Assembly (NCBI GenBank): GCA_965217135.1
Contig: OZ244249.1
Span: forward strand, 1,178,001-1,242,000
Length of the DNA: 64,000 bases
Origin: HXMU1420-2 sp017643305
Lineage (GTDB): Bacteria > Pseudomonadota > Alphaproteobacteria > Rhodobacterales > Rhodobacteraceae
Direction: 5' to 3'
The notes under the pieces are model-generated. The model ran no database searches and had not been told where the DNA came from. It saw only the letters and a program-made list of their open reading frames with translations. Positions 1 through 8,472 of the stretch are shown piece by piece. How positions within the stretch are numbered: the stretch's first letter is position 1; every line of letters starts with the position of its first letter. The translations under genes were made by a program, and so were the position numbers.

Positions 1-41
1 TGGTGATCGCGGGCGTCCCTTCCACGTCAACTCCACCTTCT

Positions 42-1547
42 TCAGTTTGCCGGGCCCCTTTTGAACATCGCCCTGAGTTCCGCCTTCAATGTCTTGCCCA
101 GTGCGCTCTTGGGCAGGGCGTCTACCACCCGGTAGTCGCGCGGAACCTTGTAGCCGCCCAACAACTGACGGCAGTGCAGTGACAGCTTCTCGGGGTCGGG
201 CGTTGCGCCGGGGGCGGGAACTACCACCGCTACCACTCGCTCGCCCCAATGCGGGTCTGGCAGTCCGATGACCGCGGCCTCGGAGATCGAGAGATGTGCG
301 AGCAAGGTGGTCTCCACTTCGGTTGAATAGACATTTTCGCCGCCGGTGATGATGATATCCTTGAGACGATCGACGATGTGGAGAAACCCGTGGGCGTCGA
401 CCCGCGCCATGTCGCCGGTCCTGAACCAGCCGCCTTCGAAAGCGGCAGCGGTGTCTGCGGGGCGGTCGAGATAGCCCGCAAAGACGTTCGGGCCGCGGAC
501 GGCTAGTTCGCCTGCGCCGTCCGGGCCGGGATCGAGCAGCCGGACTTCCACCCCCGCCAGCGGTTTTCCCGAGGACCTGAGCGGACCCTCAGTCACCATC
601 TTCCGTGCCTGCGGTAGGTGCAGGAAGCTGAGGATCGGCGCGGTCTCGGTCATGCCATAGCCCTGCACCATCGCGGTGGTCGGCATCTGTCTCTGCGCTC
701 CCTCCAGCAGGTCTAGCGGCACGGGCGCGCCTCCGCAGATGAAGATTCTCAACTGGTCGAGCGCCCGACTGCGCGCAAGCTCCTGCACCACGATCCCCTC
801 CAGCAGCACCGGCGGCGCCATGGTGATCGTCGCGCCGCGCGCCTTTGCCGCGTCGACGACCGCCACCGGCGAGGGTTGGGCCAGATAGCTGTGCGCGCCC
901 CCGGCCAGCGTGATGGCGGTCCCCAGAAGATCGGCGGAATGGAACATCGGCGCCACGTGCAGGTAGATGTCCTCCGGTGTGGCCCCCAGTGCCGTGGCCA
1001 CCTGGAACCCATTTGCCACCACGTTGCGATGGGTCAGCGGCACACCCTTGCCTTCGCCGGTCGTGCCGCCGGTGAAGAGCAGGATCGCGTCATCCCCTTC
1101 GGTCAGCGGTGCCGGGTCCACTGCCGGGGCCGACGCGGCGAAGGCGGCACTCTCTTCGCCAAGCGTCACGGCCCGCCCGTCCCAGCCACCGGCTGCCAGT
1201 GCCTCGGCCAGCCCGGCAAAGTCGGGTGCGGCGAAGAGGACGCGCGCGCCGCTCTTGCGTAGGATCGCGGCGAGTTCCGGCAGGGCGAGGCGGAAGTTCA
1301 GCGGCACCGGCACCCTGCCCGACCAGAAGCCTGCGTGGATCAGCGTTGCCTGTGCTACCGAGTTTGGCGACAGGATCGCGAAGCGGCTCCCGGGCCCAAG
1401 GCCCAACGCCGCCAGCATGCCCGCCATCCGCGCGACCCCGGCCACATGGGTGGCCCAGTCCTCGTGTCGGCCGTCCTCGTACAGCATCGCGGTATCGCAG
1501 GGGAAGTGCCGCGCCGCCCGTTCCAGCGCTACCGACATCGGAAACAT
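42..1547 (-). CDS. AMP-dependent acyl-CoA synthetase/ligase
   Basis: ANL-superfamily enzyme that activates a carboxylic acid through an acyl-adenylate to its CoA thioester; the substrate cannot be read from sequence. Seen: phosphate-binding loop FTGGTTGEGKG near residues 158-168, A5 motif GYGMTETAP near 296, GWFRTGD near 373, hinge RLKDIIITGGENVYS near 393 and the catalytic C-terminal PKSALGKTLK near 485. About 501 residues, normal for the family. The ATG at 1547 lies 4 bases after the upstream stop; 1538 is an alternative start. It is the last gene of a four-gene minus-strand operon with two QueG-like Fe-S proteins, so its acid is probably handled in the same pathway (inference). Confidence 0.9.
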   Translation of the reverse strand: MFPMSVALERAARHFPCDTAMLYEDGRHEDWATHVAGVARMAGMLAALGLGPGSRFAILSPNSVAQATLIHAGFWSGRVPVPLNFRLALPELAAILRKSGARVLFAAPDFAGLAEALAAGGWDGRAVTLGEESAAFAASAPAVDPAPLTEGDDAILLFTGGTTGEGKGVPLTHRNVVANGFQVATALGATPEDIYLHVAPMFHSADLLGTAITLAGGAHSYLAQPSPVAVVDAAKARGATITMAPPVLLEGIVVQELARSRALDQLRIFICGGAPVPLDLLEGAQRQMPTTAMVQGYGMTETAPILSFLHLPQARKMVTEGPLRSSGKPLAGVEVRLLDPGPDGAGELAVRGPNVFAGYLDRPADTAAAFEGGWFRTGDMARVDAHGFLHIVDRLKDIIITGGENVYSTEVETTLLAHLSISEAAVIGLPDPHWGERVVAVVVPAPGATPDPEKLSLHCRQLLGGYKVPRDYRVVDALPKSALGKTLKAELRAMFKRGPAN

Positions 1548-1551
1548 GGGC

Positions 1552-1875
1552 TCAGCCCTTGTCGCGCTTGGGCAGATATTTCTTCGTGGCCGAAGACAAC
1601 CCCCGTTCCGCATAGCCGCGGCAAGCCTGGTCCTTGAACGCCAGCGCCTTCTGCCATTCGTCGAGGCCGTAATATTCCCGTTCGGCCACGCAGCGCACCT
1701 CGCGCGCGGTGAAGACGTCGATCCCCAGCTTTTCGGCGATCTGTTCGTCCGACAGGCCCGGACGGCGCTTTTCGGGTGGCAGGTGTTCGGGATAGTTGAT
1801 TTGGATCGACTGCGACAGCGCGATCACCTGATCGCGGTATCTGCGGTAGGTTTCCGGGTCGATGAAATAGCTCAT
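1552..1875 (-). CDS. Small conserved-looking protein of unknown function
   Basis: About 107 residues, soluble, no signal peptide or membrane segment. It begins MSYFIDPETYRRYRDQVIAL and contains a helix-turn-helix-like stretch (LSDEQIAEKLGIDVFTAREV, about 40-59) followed by an aromatic and basic C-terminus. I do not recognise a named family. The ATG at 1875 is preferred because it sits 8 bases after the stop of the Fe-S gene; a start farther upstream would overlap that gene. Its place between Fe-S proteins and an acyl-CoA synthetase suggests a subunit or assembly factor of that pathway rather than a free regulator (inference). Confidence 0.75.
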   Translation of the reverse strand: MSYFIDPETYRRYRDQVIALSQSIQINYPEHLPPEKRRPGLSDEQIAEKLGIDVFTAREVRCVAEREYYGLDEWQKALAFKDQACRGYAERGLSSATKKYLPKRDKG

Positions 1876-1883
1876 GGCGGGCC

Positions 1884-2753
1884 TCAGCGCAGGTCTCGGG
1901 TTCGGGCATCGACCGGGCAGACGCGGATGCATTCAAAGCACTGGCCCTGGCTGATGTTGGCATAGGTCATGGACCAGAGCGTGCGCGTGAACAGGCCCGA
2001 ATTCAGCATCATACGCCGCCTGTTGCGGTCGGGTTCATCTAGGGAATCCGCCAGCACCTTCTGGAATGTCGGGATCCAGTGGTTGTAGACCCGCGCCGTG
2101 CAGCGTGCGGCGTCATAGGTACGATCGGTCCAGCGACCGTCTTCGACCCGGCCCGACAGACAGCCCCCTTCGACGGCGTCGCAGACCTGCACGCAGGGCG
2201 TGCGGCCCGTCTCGCGGTGCATCGCGACGCATTCCGGCGCAGGGCAGGCGGGGGTCTCCAGCGGCTGGTCATGGGGCAGGGGAAGCGTCGTGAGAAGCGC
2301 TCCGAAATAGGTGAAGCCGTGTTCGGGGTGCAGAACGGGCCCGGCCAGGCTGCGGGTGCCGCAGCCGGCCAGTTCGGCGGCAAGCGAGAGATCGAGGAAG
2401 GGTTGCTGGCCCTCATCCACACCGGGCGGCACGGTCAGGGCGTAGTAGCCGAGTTCTCGCTCGATCAGATGGGCGATCCGCATGGCCAGCGCGGTGACCC
2501 GGTCGTTGGTCGAGGACAGCTCCATGTGCTGGAAGTTGGGACTGGCCCAGTCACCGGCGCGCGGCTTGGCGCCGCCGACCACGATGACCGAACGAACGCC
2601 TGGCAGCAGGTCCTCGGGACGACGTCCTTCGGGCGCGGCGGAAAACGCGGCCGGGTTGGCCACGCCGAAGATCGCCGCGCCCCCCTTGCGCGCCGTGTCC
2701 TCGATCAGCCTGCGCGTGACCTCGGCCGAGACGGCGGGGCTCTGGTCCATCAT
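1884..2753 (-). CDS. Epoxyqueuosine reductase-like 4Fe-4S protein (copy 2)
   Basis: About 289 residues, cytoplasmic. The C-terminal part carries cysteine groups CPAPEC, TPCVQVC and the CFECIRVCPV motif typical of [4Fe-4S] binding in QueG and reductive-dehalogenase-like proteins. QueG itself is a cobalamin- and Fe-S-dependent tRNA-modification enzyme, but it is usually longer, single-copy and not paired with CoA ligases. This is therefore more likely a paralogue acting on another substrate (inference). The ATG at 2753 overlaps the stop of the upstream paralogue (ATGA), implying translational coupling. The two proteins share layout and cysteine spacing and look like an old tandem duplication. 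Confidence 0.8.
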   Translation of the reverse strand: MMDQSPAVSAEVTRRLIEDTARKGGAAIFGVANPAAFSAAPEGRRPEDLLPGVRSVIVVGGAKPRAGDWASPNFQHMELSSTNDRVTALAMRIAHLIERELGYYALTVPPGVDEGQQPFLDLSLAAELAGCGTRSLAGPVLHPEHGFTYFGALLTTLPLPHDQPLETPACPAPECVAMHRETGRTPCVQVCDAVEGGCLSGRVEDGRWTDRTYDAARCTARVYNHWIPTFQKVLADSLDEPDRNRRRMMLNSGLFTRTLWSMTYANISQGQCFECIRVCPVDARTRDLR

Positions 2754-3631
2754 TTCAGCTTCCTTTCCTGCCGGCCCACCGGACAGACGCGCATGCACTC
2801 GAAGCACTGCGCCACGCTTTCCTTGTAGAAGGCGACGCCGGCGCATGCGCGCGAGAAGAAATCGGAGTGCACCTTGGCGCGGCGCGTGTCGGGGTCGTCC
2901 TCGGCGGCGAGGTCGGCCAGCACCTTCTGGAAGGCCACGGGCCCGAAGTTCATCGCCCGCGACACGCAGCGCTCGCGGTCATAATAGACCTCTTCGATGC
3001 GGCCATCCGCGGCGATCTTGCCGTCGAGACAGCCGCCGTCATCGGCAGGACAGGCGGCCATGCAGGGGGTCTTGCCGATATGCTTGTAGGTCTGCACGCA
3101 CATTGGCGCGGGGCAGACGCCCTGCTCGAGCATCGGGTCGGCGGGCAGGTCCAGCGTCGTGATGCAGGCGGAATAGTAGAGCAGCCCGAAGCGCGGGTTT
3201 AGCACGATGTTGGCCGCCAACGAGCGTGTGCCGAGCCCTGACAGAACGGCGGCCAGCATGTAGCTGAAAGGCGGCTGATGTCCGGCAACCGACAGCCCGG
3301 GCGCCTGGATCGCCATGTGGCCCATTTCCGTCTCGACCCAGCTGGTCAGCGCGGCGATGGCGCGGTCGTTGGCGAAGTCTAGGCCCAGGATCTCCATGAC
3401 GCGCGCGTTCGGGCTGCGCCAGGCACCTGCTGTTGGACCGCGCGCGCCGGCAACGATTACGGACTTCGCGCCGGGCAGAAGATCGTAGGGTCGATAGCCT
3501 TCGGGCACGTAGTCGTCCCAGCGGTCAGCCGGCGCGATGCCGACGACATCGGCACCGAAGCCGAGGGCGGCCCCCTTAACCCGACTGGTAAGATCCCCGG
3601 TCGCGACTTTGGAATGAATGGCGTCGTTCAT
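2750..3631 (-). CDS. Epoxyqueuosine reductase-like 4Fe-4S protein (copy 1)
   Basis: 293 residues; first gene of the four-gene operon. It carries the same cysteine pattern as the next gene: CPAPMC, TPCMAACPADDGGC and a terminal CFECMRVCPV, expected to hold [4Fe-4S] clusters. The N-terminal half (DLLPGAKSVIV near 50-60, then SPNARVME) resembles the QueG/reductive dehalogenase fold. No Tat signal is present, so it is not a typical periplasmic respiratory dehalogenase. The substrate is unknown. Because both copies retain their cysteines, a heterodimeric or sequential redox step on an acid or its CoA ester is plausible (inference). Upstream lies a 300-base AT-rich promoter region. Confidence 0.8.
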   Translation of the reverse strand: MNDAIHSKVATGDLTSRVKGAALGFGADVVGIAPADRWDDYVPEGYRPYDLLPGAKSVIVAGARGPTAGAWRSPNARVMEILGLDFANDRAIAALTSWVETEMGHMAIQAPGLSVAGHQPPFSYMLAAVLSGLGTRSLAANIVLNPRFGLLYYSACITTLDLPADPMLEQGVCPAPMCVQTYKHIGKTPCMAACPADDGGCLDGKIAADGRIEEVYYDRERCVSRAMNFGPVAFQKVLADLAAEDDPDTRRAKVHSDFFSRACAGVAFYKESVAQCFECMRVCPVGRQERKLK

Positions 3632-3940
3632 CCGCCTCCTCCCCGTACGGTGTCCGACAGATCCAGAGTGTCAATTTAAATCTTTCGTGTGTCAACATGG
3701 CAATGTCAGAAGCGCCCGCACTTGAGCCGGGCAGGGGGCTTGCCTAGCGTCTGGGCATGACCAAGCCCTCTTCTCTTTTCGATACTTCAAGCTGTGTAGG
3801 GACGAACATAACGCTGCATACAATCAATTGATTTCATAAAAGAAAATTGCAAATTTTTGCTCATAATTCTGCACATCGTTTGCGCATAAGTTTCCACGAT
3901 TTGCCCAAAAGTTTGCATTGTCACCTATAGATGCGACTAT
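3632..3940. promoter_or_regulatory. AT-rich intergenic region upstream of the Fe-S operon
   Basis: No credible gene. The first 60 bases upstream of the operon start at 3631 are AT-rich and contain ATTTAAAT, so the operon promoter probably lies here. The rest to 3940 leads into the IS21 remnant and shows no other recognisable structure. Exact promoter elements cannot be assigned. Confidence 0.35.
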
Positions 3941-4129
3941 GCCCCTTCCAAGGAACGCCTGATCCACGAGCGTACATAGATCGTCGCCACCACCTACTTC
4001 GCCTTCAGAGAGTAGCAAAGTGTCTTCGGCCACGGGAAGCTGACTACCGCGCTTCTCGATAGACTGCCGCACCACTGCTAGATCGTTGTGAGGGGCAGCG
4101 AAAGCTGGCGCTTCAAGAACCGAGCATAG
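3941..4129 (+). pseudogene. IS21-family istB remnant (C-terminus, several stops)
   Basis: One plus-strand frame reads the end of an IstB helper ATPase: VFGHGKLTTALLDRLPHHC, a stop, then IVVRGSESWRFKNRA and the terminal stop. That is the characteristic tail of IstB, the ATP-binding partner of the IS21 transposase. In-frame TAG codons at 3977, 4013 and 4079 inactivate it, and no istA or N-terminal istB is seen. It is a decayed insertion-sequence fragment at the left edge of the accessory region. The bases from 4130 to 4359 show no gene. Confidence 0.8.
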
Positions 4130-4359
4130 CTTCAGGCCTCCACCACGCAGGCCCGCCGCCGCGGGGCTATTTGAGGGCTACGCAGCGCTGGGCCTGCTCA
4201 GCACAAAGGGGTTACTATTGCATGCCGATTGACATGCTCGCTCGCAGAGCCGTTGTTTCGCTGGAACCTGCAGCCCCTGTCGTCGCAGGCCCCACCCGCG
4301 CGTTAAGGACAACAGCGCCACCGTCATGGTGAAACGGGGCGAAAAATCGGGATACGAGT

Positions 4360-5016
4360 ATGGAATTAGGTACACAAATCGATCTTTATTGTGAGCGCAT
4401 AGGGCCTGAATTCTGGGCCGAGCCGATAAATGCCATTACAAATAGCGCGTTCCTGATGGCCGCGATCTGGGCGGAGATGCGGCTTCGGGGCTCGGGCCTC
4501 TGGCTCGGATGGATCCTCGCCGCGCTACTCTTTGCCATCGGCACCGGATCCTTTCTGTTCCACACCTTTGCCACCGGCTGGGCGGCGGCATTGGACGTGA
4601 TCCCGATCGCGTTCTTCATCCTGAGTTTTGTTTTCGCCACCCATCTCCATGTTCTGGGCTGGTCCCTCTTGGGCGCGGTACTCGGCACGCTGGCCTTCCT
4701 GCCCTACATGTTCGCCGCCGCCACGGGGTTCAACGCGCTGCCGTTCTTCCAAGTCTCTGGAAGCTACTGGCCCATTGTGCTGGCCCTTCTGCTCTACGCC
4801 CTGGCCCTGATGCGCCCGTTTCCGTCCTTGGCGCGGGGCTTTGTCATCGGGGCGGGCATCCTGACCGTCTCGCTGACCTTCCGAAGCATCGACATTCCGC
4901 TTTGCGACGGTTTACCCCACGGTACCCATTTCATGTGGCATATCCTTAATGGGGTCATGCTGGCGTGGATGATCGAGGTCTATCGCCGCCACTTGCTTGC
5001 CGCTCAGGTTACTTGA
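4360..5016 (+). CDS. Ceramidase-family integral membrane protein
   Basis: 218 residues with about seven hydrophobic segments, matching bacterial members of the alkaline ceramidase (CREST) superfamily. These are membrane metal-dependent hydrolases; eukaryotic relatives cleave the amide bond of ceramide, while the substrate of bacterial members is generally untested. Seen: N-terminal IDLYCERIGPEFWAEPINA, GSFLFHTFAT near 65 with a conserved Ser and His, and C-terminal LPHGTHFMWHILN near 190 with the remaining His ligands. Length is normal. The gene stands alone, with IS debris upstream and 415 bases without a gene downstream. The ATG at 4360 follows an AT-rich stretch without a strong Shine-Dalgarno. 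Confidence 0.85.
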   Translation: MELGTQIDLYCERIGPEFWAEPINAITNSAFLMAAIWAEMRLRGSGLWLGWILAALLFAIGTGSFLFHTFATGWAAALDVIPIAFFILSFVFATHLHVLGWSLLGAVLGTLAFLPYMFAAATGFNALPFFQVSGSYWPIVLALLLYALALMRPFPSLARGFVIGAGILTVSLTFRSIDIPLCDGLPHGTHFMWHILNGVMLAWMIEVYRRHLLAAQVT

Positions 5017-5431
5017 GCCTTCCAGCATTTGCCATCAAACTCTCTGCGGCACCCTAACGCCTCTCAACGGCCCCTAGTGGCCTTACCAAGCGCCTTGGTG
5101 TTCGAAGCGCGGTCAAATCCATCAGCAATTTCAGTGGGGCTTCGGAGGCCACGGACCAAGATCCACGGTCTATGTTCCATGGACCGAAAGACGCAGGCTA
5201 TGGTGCAGTGATTGGGGACCTCGGAGCTCGGCTCAACTAAAAGGGGTTGGAGCAGCTTGGTTTTTGGTTCGCTCTGGAAATTGCCCTGCTTCGTTTGTTT
5301 TAGCCCTGTTGAAAAGCAATACACCATCTTGCCTAAAATTTGAAACAATGGGGTTAAATAATGCTTTTTCTGTATTCTGTTTGTTAACCATGCCCGGCTA
5401 CGGACATGGTAATTGCCTCATGTGTATGGTT
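5017..5431. other. Intergenic region without a recognisable gene
   Basis: No supported coding region on either strand; the open frames here lack Shine-Dalgarno sequences and familiar protein features. One short sequence, CCACGGACCAAG at about 5150, recurs near 7978 beside an IS1380 remnant, which hints at further decayed mobile DNA. Confidence 0.3.
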
Positions 5432-5902
5432 TTAGTCAGCAGGAACTACATGGTACATTTGCTGACCTGTGCCCAACATACCAGTAACGGTCCCAACAAA
5501 TCTCTGGCCAACATATGGCTCATACTTACCACTGCCAGCTGTAAGAGAGCCAACGTATTCCATTTTTGGTGTTATCTCACCAAAAAAGATTGCAAGATCT
5601 CCATCTGGATCCATCATCCCACACACACCTACGCCGCCAAAAGGAGCGCCTTCTGTGGTTAGTGCAACTGTTTGACTGCATTCAGCAGTGACCAGTGTTG
5701 GAAAACCTTCTGGCGCTTGTGACCAATCCCACAGATCCGTTGAACTGTTAATCAAAATCGAACCCGTTACACCTTGCATCATTTCGGATGAGTCAGGGGC
5801 GTTTCCCAAGCCAGCCATGTTCCAGATTTTTTTTGCGTGAGCATCAGCAAAAACTGTCACAGGAAGTGCTGCAACGGCAGCGGCCAGCATGATATTTTTC
5901 AT
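5432..5902 (-). CDS. Secreted protein of unknown function
   Basis: 156 residues with a clear Sec signal peptide (MKNIMLAAAVAALPVTVFADA, cleavage expected after about residue 19-21) and a mature domain rich in Gly, Thr and Val. Four cysteines are present, two of them in VGVCGM and TAECSQ, which could form a disulfide in the periplasm. I do not recognise a family. It is a monocistronic gene in the AT-richer accessory region. The ATG at 5902 is preceded by AAAGGTTAC, a reasonable ribosome binding site. The 273 bases between it and the next gene hold only its probable promoter. Confidence 0.75.
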   Translation of the reverse strand: MKNIMLAAAVAALPVTVFADAHAKKIWNMAGLGNAPDSSEMMQGVTGSILINSSTDLWDWSQAPEGFPTLVTAECSQTVALTTEGAPFGGVGVCGMMDPDGDLAIFFGEITPKMEYVGSLTAGSGKYEPYVGQRFVGTVTGMLGTGQQMYHVVPAD

Positions 5903-6175
5903 AGCAAGTAACCTTTCGTAGATATCTCGACTAGTAGTACCAACTGGTTACCAAAGATACGTTGCACGATTATGACAAACCACAAGCCATTCGTGTATTT
6001 CTTGTGTTTAGTGGAAAAAATCAGCGGCTATGAAGTTTGGTTCTGATTTGGAAGGCAAACCTACCTCAGTTGGCGGACCGGAGCTCACTCCTTGACCGTG
6101 CTCACTTCGTAAAGAACCGCCGCCCATGATTGGCGGATTGGGCCTGTCTGTCCAGGTGAAAGCTGGCTTTGTTCG

Positions 6176-7063
6176 CTAGATTGGCTCCCCGACCTCCATC
6201 GGCATCGCCGGATCAGCAGACCACTCATCAAGCGAGCCGTCATAGACGCTGACGTATTTGTATCCGAGTTTCATCAGGACGAAGGCATTAAGCGTGGCGG
6301 CAATCCCGCCCCCGCAATAGCTGATGATGCGATCGTCCTTGGCCCTGCCGAGCGGCTTGGCGGCCGCTTCCAATTCAGAGTCCGTGCGGTAGACGCCCGT
6401 TTCCTGGTCGACATGGTTGAGCGCAGGCAGCAATTCGCTCGCCGCAATTCTTCCGGGGCGCTCATAGCCAAGGTCGCTTTCCCCAGTGAAGAGCTGCATT
6501 GAAAGGGCGTTCAGAACGCATGCGCCGCCATTGTCGATCGCTTCTTTAACTTCGCCTTTGTCAGCTACGAGTTCCGGCTGATACGCAGCTTGATATTCAG
6601 AGCGGGAATAGCTGGCTGTCTCACTGGAGAGCGCTCGCCCCTCCGCCTTCCACTTGCCGAGACCGCCGTTCAGCACCGCCACTTTCTCGTGCCCGAACAC
6701 CCGTAGCATCCACCAAAGCCGTGTTGCCCACCACGGCACTGCTGAAACATAGACTACCACTTGCGTATCATTGCCGATACCGAGTTCCGCCATTCTGGCG
6801 GCAAACTCTTCCGTCGAAGGCAGCATGTAGTTGTAAGGGCTGTCCGCGTCCTTTAACTCCGTCATCAGATCGACGAACTGCGCGCCTGGAATGTGGCCTT
6901 CATCAAACGCCGCCCGCCCGCTGGCAGCCTTCCAACCCCCATCCGGCTGCTTTGTCATCGTGATGGTACAGTCCAGGACCTGAACGCCATCCAGGTTCGC
7001 GGCCAGCCAGTCGGTCTCTACGAGGAATTGATGGTGAGCCATTGTGGACGCTTCTGTATCCAT
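6176..7063 (-). CDS. sseA: 3-mercaptopyruvate/thiosulfate sulfurtransferase (two rhodanese domains)
   Basis: Tandem-rhodanese sulfurtransferase, about 295 residues. The N-terminal non-catalytic domain includes GHIPGAQFVD; the C-terminal domain carries the active-site cysteine in SYCGGGIAAT. Enzymes of this family move sulfur from 3-mercaptopyruvate or thiosulfate to a thiophilic acceptor in the cytosol. The active-site loop is CGGGIA rather than the usual CGSGVT or CRKGVT, so donor preference cannot be assigned. Start choice is uncertain: ATG at 7063, ATG at 7042 (directly before HHQFLVETDWL) and GTG at 7126 are all possible and none has a good Shine-Dalgarno sequence. Confidence 0.85.
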   Translation of the reverse strand: MDTEASTMAHHQFLVETDWLAANLDGVQVLDCTITMTKQPDGGWKAASGRAAFDEGHIPGAQFVDLMTELKDADSPYNYMLPSTEEFAARMAELGIGNDTQVVVYVSAVPWWATRLWWMLRVFGHEKVAVLNGGLGKWKAEGRALSSETASYSRSEYQAAYQPELVADKGEVKEAIDNGGACVLNALSMQLFTGESDLGYERPGRIAASELLPALNHVDQETGVYRTDSELEAAAKPLGRAKDDRIISYCGGGIAATLNAFVLMKLGYKYVSVYDGSLDEWSADPAMPMEVGEPI

Positions 7064-7169
7064 AGGTTTGTTAGGTATCCCCCAGGAAGCCAATATCTTT
7101 GATTCTAGCAAATCTGGAGTTGGCACGCACTTTAGCTAAGCCAACTGCCAGCGCCTAAATGTTTCTTTG

Positions 7170-7283
7170 TCATTGTCCTGCACTTCCTATTTGAAACGCC
7201 TGAGGTTGGGTACCTGTGTCTCTGTTGGTAATGGTTTTCAGTCGATCGTAGAACTGTTTCTGTTTTTCTGTTAATGTTTTCAT
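7170..7283 (-). CDS. Possible very small protein
   Basis: A 37-residue frame beginning MKTLTEKQKQFYDRLKTI, lysine- and glutamine-rich and probably helical at the N-terminus. The frame stays open upstream of the ATG for more than 20 codons, so it may be the tail of a decayed gene rather than an intact one. No strong Shine-Dalgarno. Reported because the composition looks protein-like; a chance frame is also possible. Confidence 0.25.
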   Translation of the reverse strand: MKTLTEKQKQFYDRLKTITNRDTGTQPQAFQIGSAGQ

Positions 7284-7425
7284 TTCTTTTGCTTTCTGGG
7301 CAAGAGCCTCAGACCGATCTGGCAGTCTGCGATGACAGCTTTGTTGGTTGTTGGTTCGGTAGAACTGGTGTTGTCAGAACCCTCAAACCGTGGGTCATAA
7401 CAGTTTCAAATCGGAGGAAAATGAA

Positions 7426-7665
7426 ATGATAAAGTCACTCAAGGCTCTGATAACCCTTGGAGTCTTCGCGCTGACTACTGGTCTGGCGTTGGCCGAAGGA
7501 AAAGCCGCAGGAAAAGCCGCAGGAAAATACCAAACAATACATCTACAGGGGCAGGCAGTAATACAGACGAACACCAAGACAGGGGCAATGCGAGTTTGTA
7601 TCGCGACCGGTTTTTCGATCCATGCGGAAGTGCGATGCGCTCCTTGGACAGCACCAGCGCAGTAG
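7426..7665 (+). CDS. Small secreted protein with GKAA repeats
   Basis: 79 residues. The N-terminus (MIKSLKALITLGVFALTTG, then LALAEG) is a typical Sec signal peptide with cleavage after ALA. The mature start contains the tandem repeat GKAAGKAAGKY, and there are two Cys in the C-terminal part (RVCIAT, VRCAPW). The ATG at 7426 is chosen because GGAGG at 7413 lies 8 bases upstream; an ATG at 7421 runs into a stop after two codons. Function not recognised. Monocistronic, in the accessory region. Confidence 0.65.
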   Translation: MIKSLKALITLGVFALTTGLALAEGKAAGKAAGKYQTIHLQGQAVIQTNTKTGAMRVCIATGFSIHAEVRCAPWTAPAQ

Positions 7666-7735
7666 CTTGAGGGTCAACTAAAACACGCTCACTGTGGGTG
7701 GGGGGTCACTGACCTAGGCAGATGCAGGCTGACTT

Positions 7736-7935
7736 TTACTCCTGCTGAACAAGCCTACCATGAATTGACCGATAACATTGTCTGGTTTTGACGGGCCAGG
7801 CCAGCTGGAATTTTATTGCGCAGGCGTAACGGATGACACGCGCTCCGGTCTTGATCAGCTTCAGTTGTAGGTTGGTCCAAAAATAATCGGCTTTTTCCGC
7901 GGGATCCTTGCAAAGCGCAAGGAAGTTGGCCACGG
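7736..7935 (-). pseudogene. IS1380-family transposase remnant (C-terminus)
   Basis: The minus-strand frame reads VANFLALC, then LQLKLIKTGARVIRYACAIK and FQLAWPVKT. This corresponds to the C-terminal region of IS1380-type DDE transposases, which typically read as VANFLR..., LQLKLIKIGARVVRHARA and TFQLAEVAV. Nothing upstream restores the catalytic domain, so it is a dead fragment. A second piece of the same family lies at 11531-11640. Confidence 0.65.
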
Positions 7936-8094
7936 ACCACGCAACGTGAAGTTTGTACCCTAGCTGTCGACCACCTGCCACGGACCAAGGAGCTTGCCCC
8001 ATGCTCCACGGTTCTTGGAACTCGGCCTCTGCATCTAGATAGGTATATGTAATAATATAACGCCTAATCTAAGGGATCATCTGGAGGCGCGGGC

Positions 8095-8451
8095 ATGTTC
8101 AAAAAAGGCAACCGGATAGGCCAAGCCACACGCTTAGGTAGTGGCTGGCCAGGCCAGCGCTGTGCGGCCAAGACGCGGTCAGGCACGCCGTGCCAAAAGC
8201 CAGCCCTGCGGGGCAAAGCCCGTTGTCAGCTTCATGGCGGCAAGAGCACCGGACCACGGACCGAGGCCGGACGCGCAAGGATCGCGGCGGCCCATACCAC
8301 GCATGGACAGCTGACGAAGGAGAAGCGCGCTGAGGCAAGGCGCCGGGCCAAGGTCGGTCGGGAGATCAGGGCAGAGCTCAGGGACATCGCAGCGCGGGCC
8401 GTGGCCTTTGGGTGGCTAGATAGGGACTGGAAGGATCAGTTCAAAGGGTGA
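8095..8451 (+). CDS. HGGKSTGPRT-motif small basic protein
   Basis: 118 residues, strongly basic. The central part CAAKTRSGTPCQKPALRGKA followed by RCQLHGGKSTGPRT has a Cys-X9-Cys-X9-Cys-X2-His spacing that looks like a small metal-binding knot, followed by a helical Ala/Arg/Lys-rich tail. Proteins with this HGGxSTGPRT motif are common in alphaproteobacterial genomes and prophages, but I know of no assigned function. A good Shine-Dalgarno (CTGGAGGCGCGGGC) precedes the ATG. The gene lies among IS remnants, so it may be carried by mobile DNA. Confidence 0.75.
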   Translation: MFKKGNRIGQATRLGSGWPGQRCAAKTRSGTPCQKPALRGKARCQLHGGKSTGPRTEAGRARIAAAHTTHGQLTKEKRAEARRRAKVGREIRAELRDIAARAVAFGWLDRDWKDQFKG

Positions 8452-8472
8452 TCAGCCGCCCTCTATTTCAAC

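Noticed and set aside
3824..4075. 83-residue minus-strand frame
   Set aside because: It is antisense to the istB remnant, has no ribosome binding site and no protein-like features beyond an open frame.
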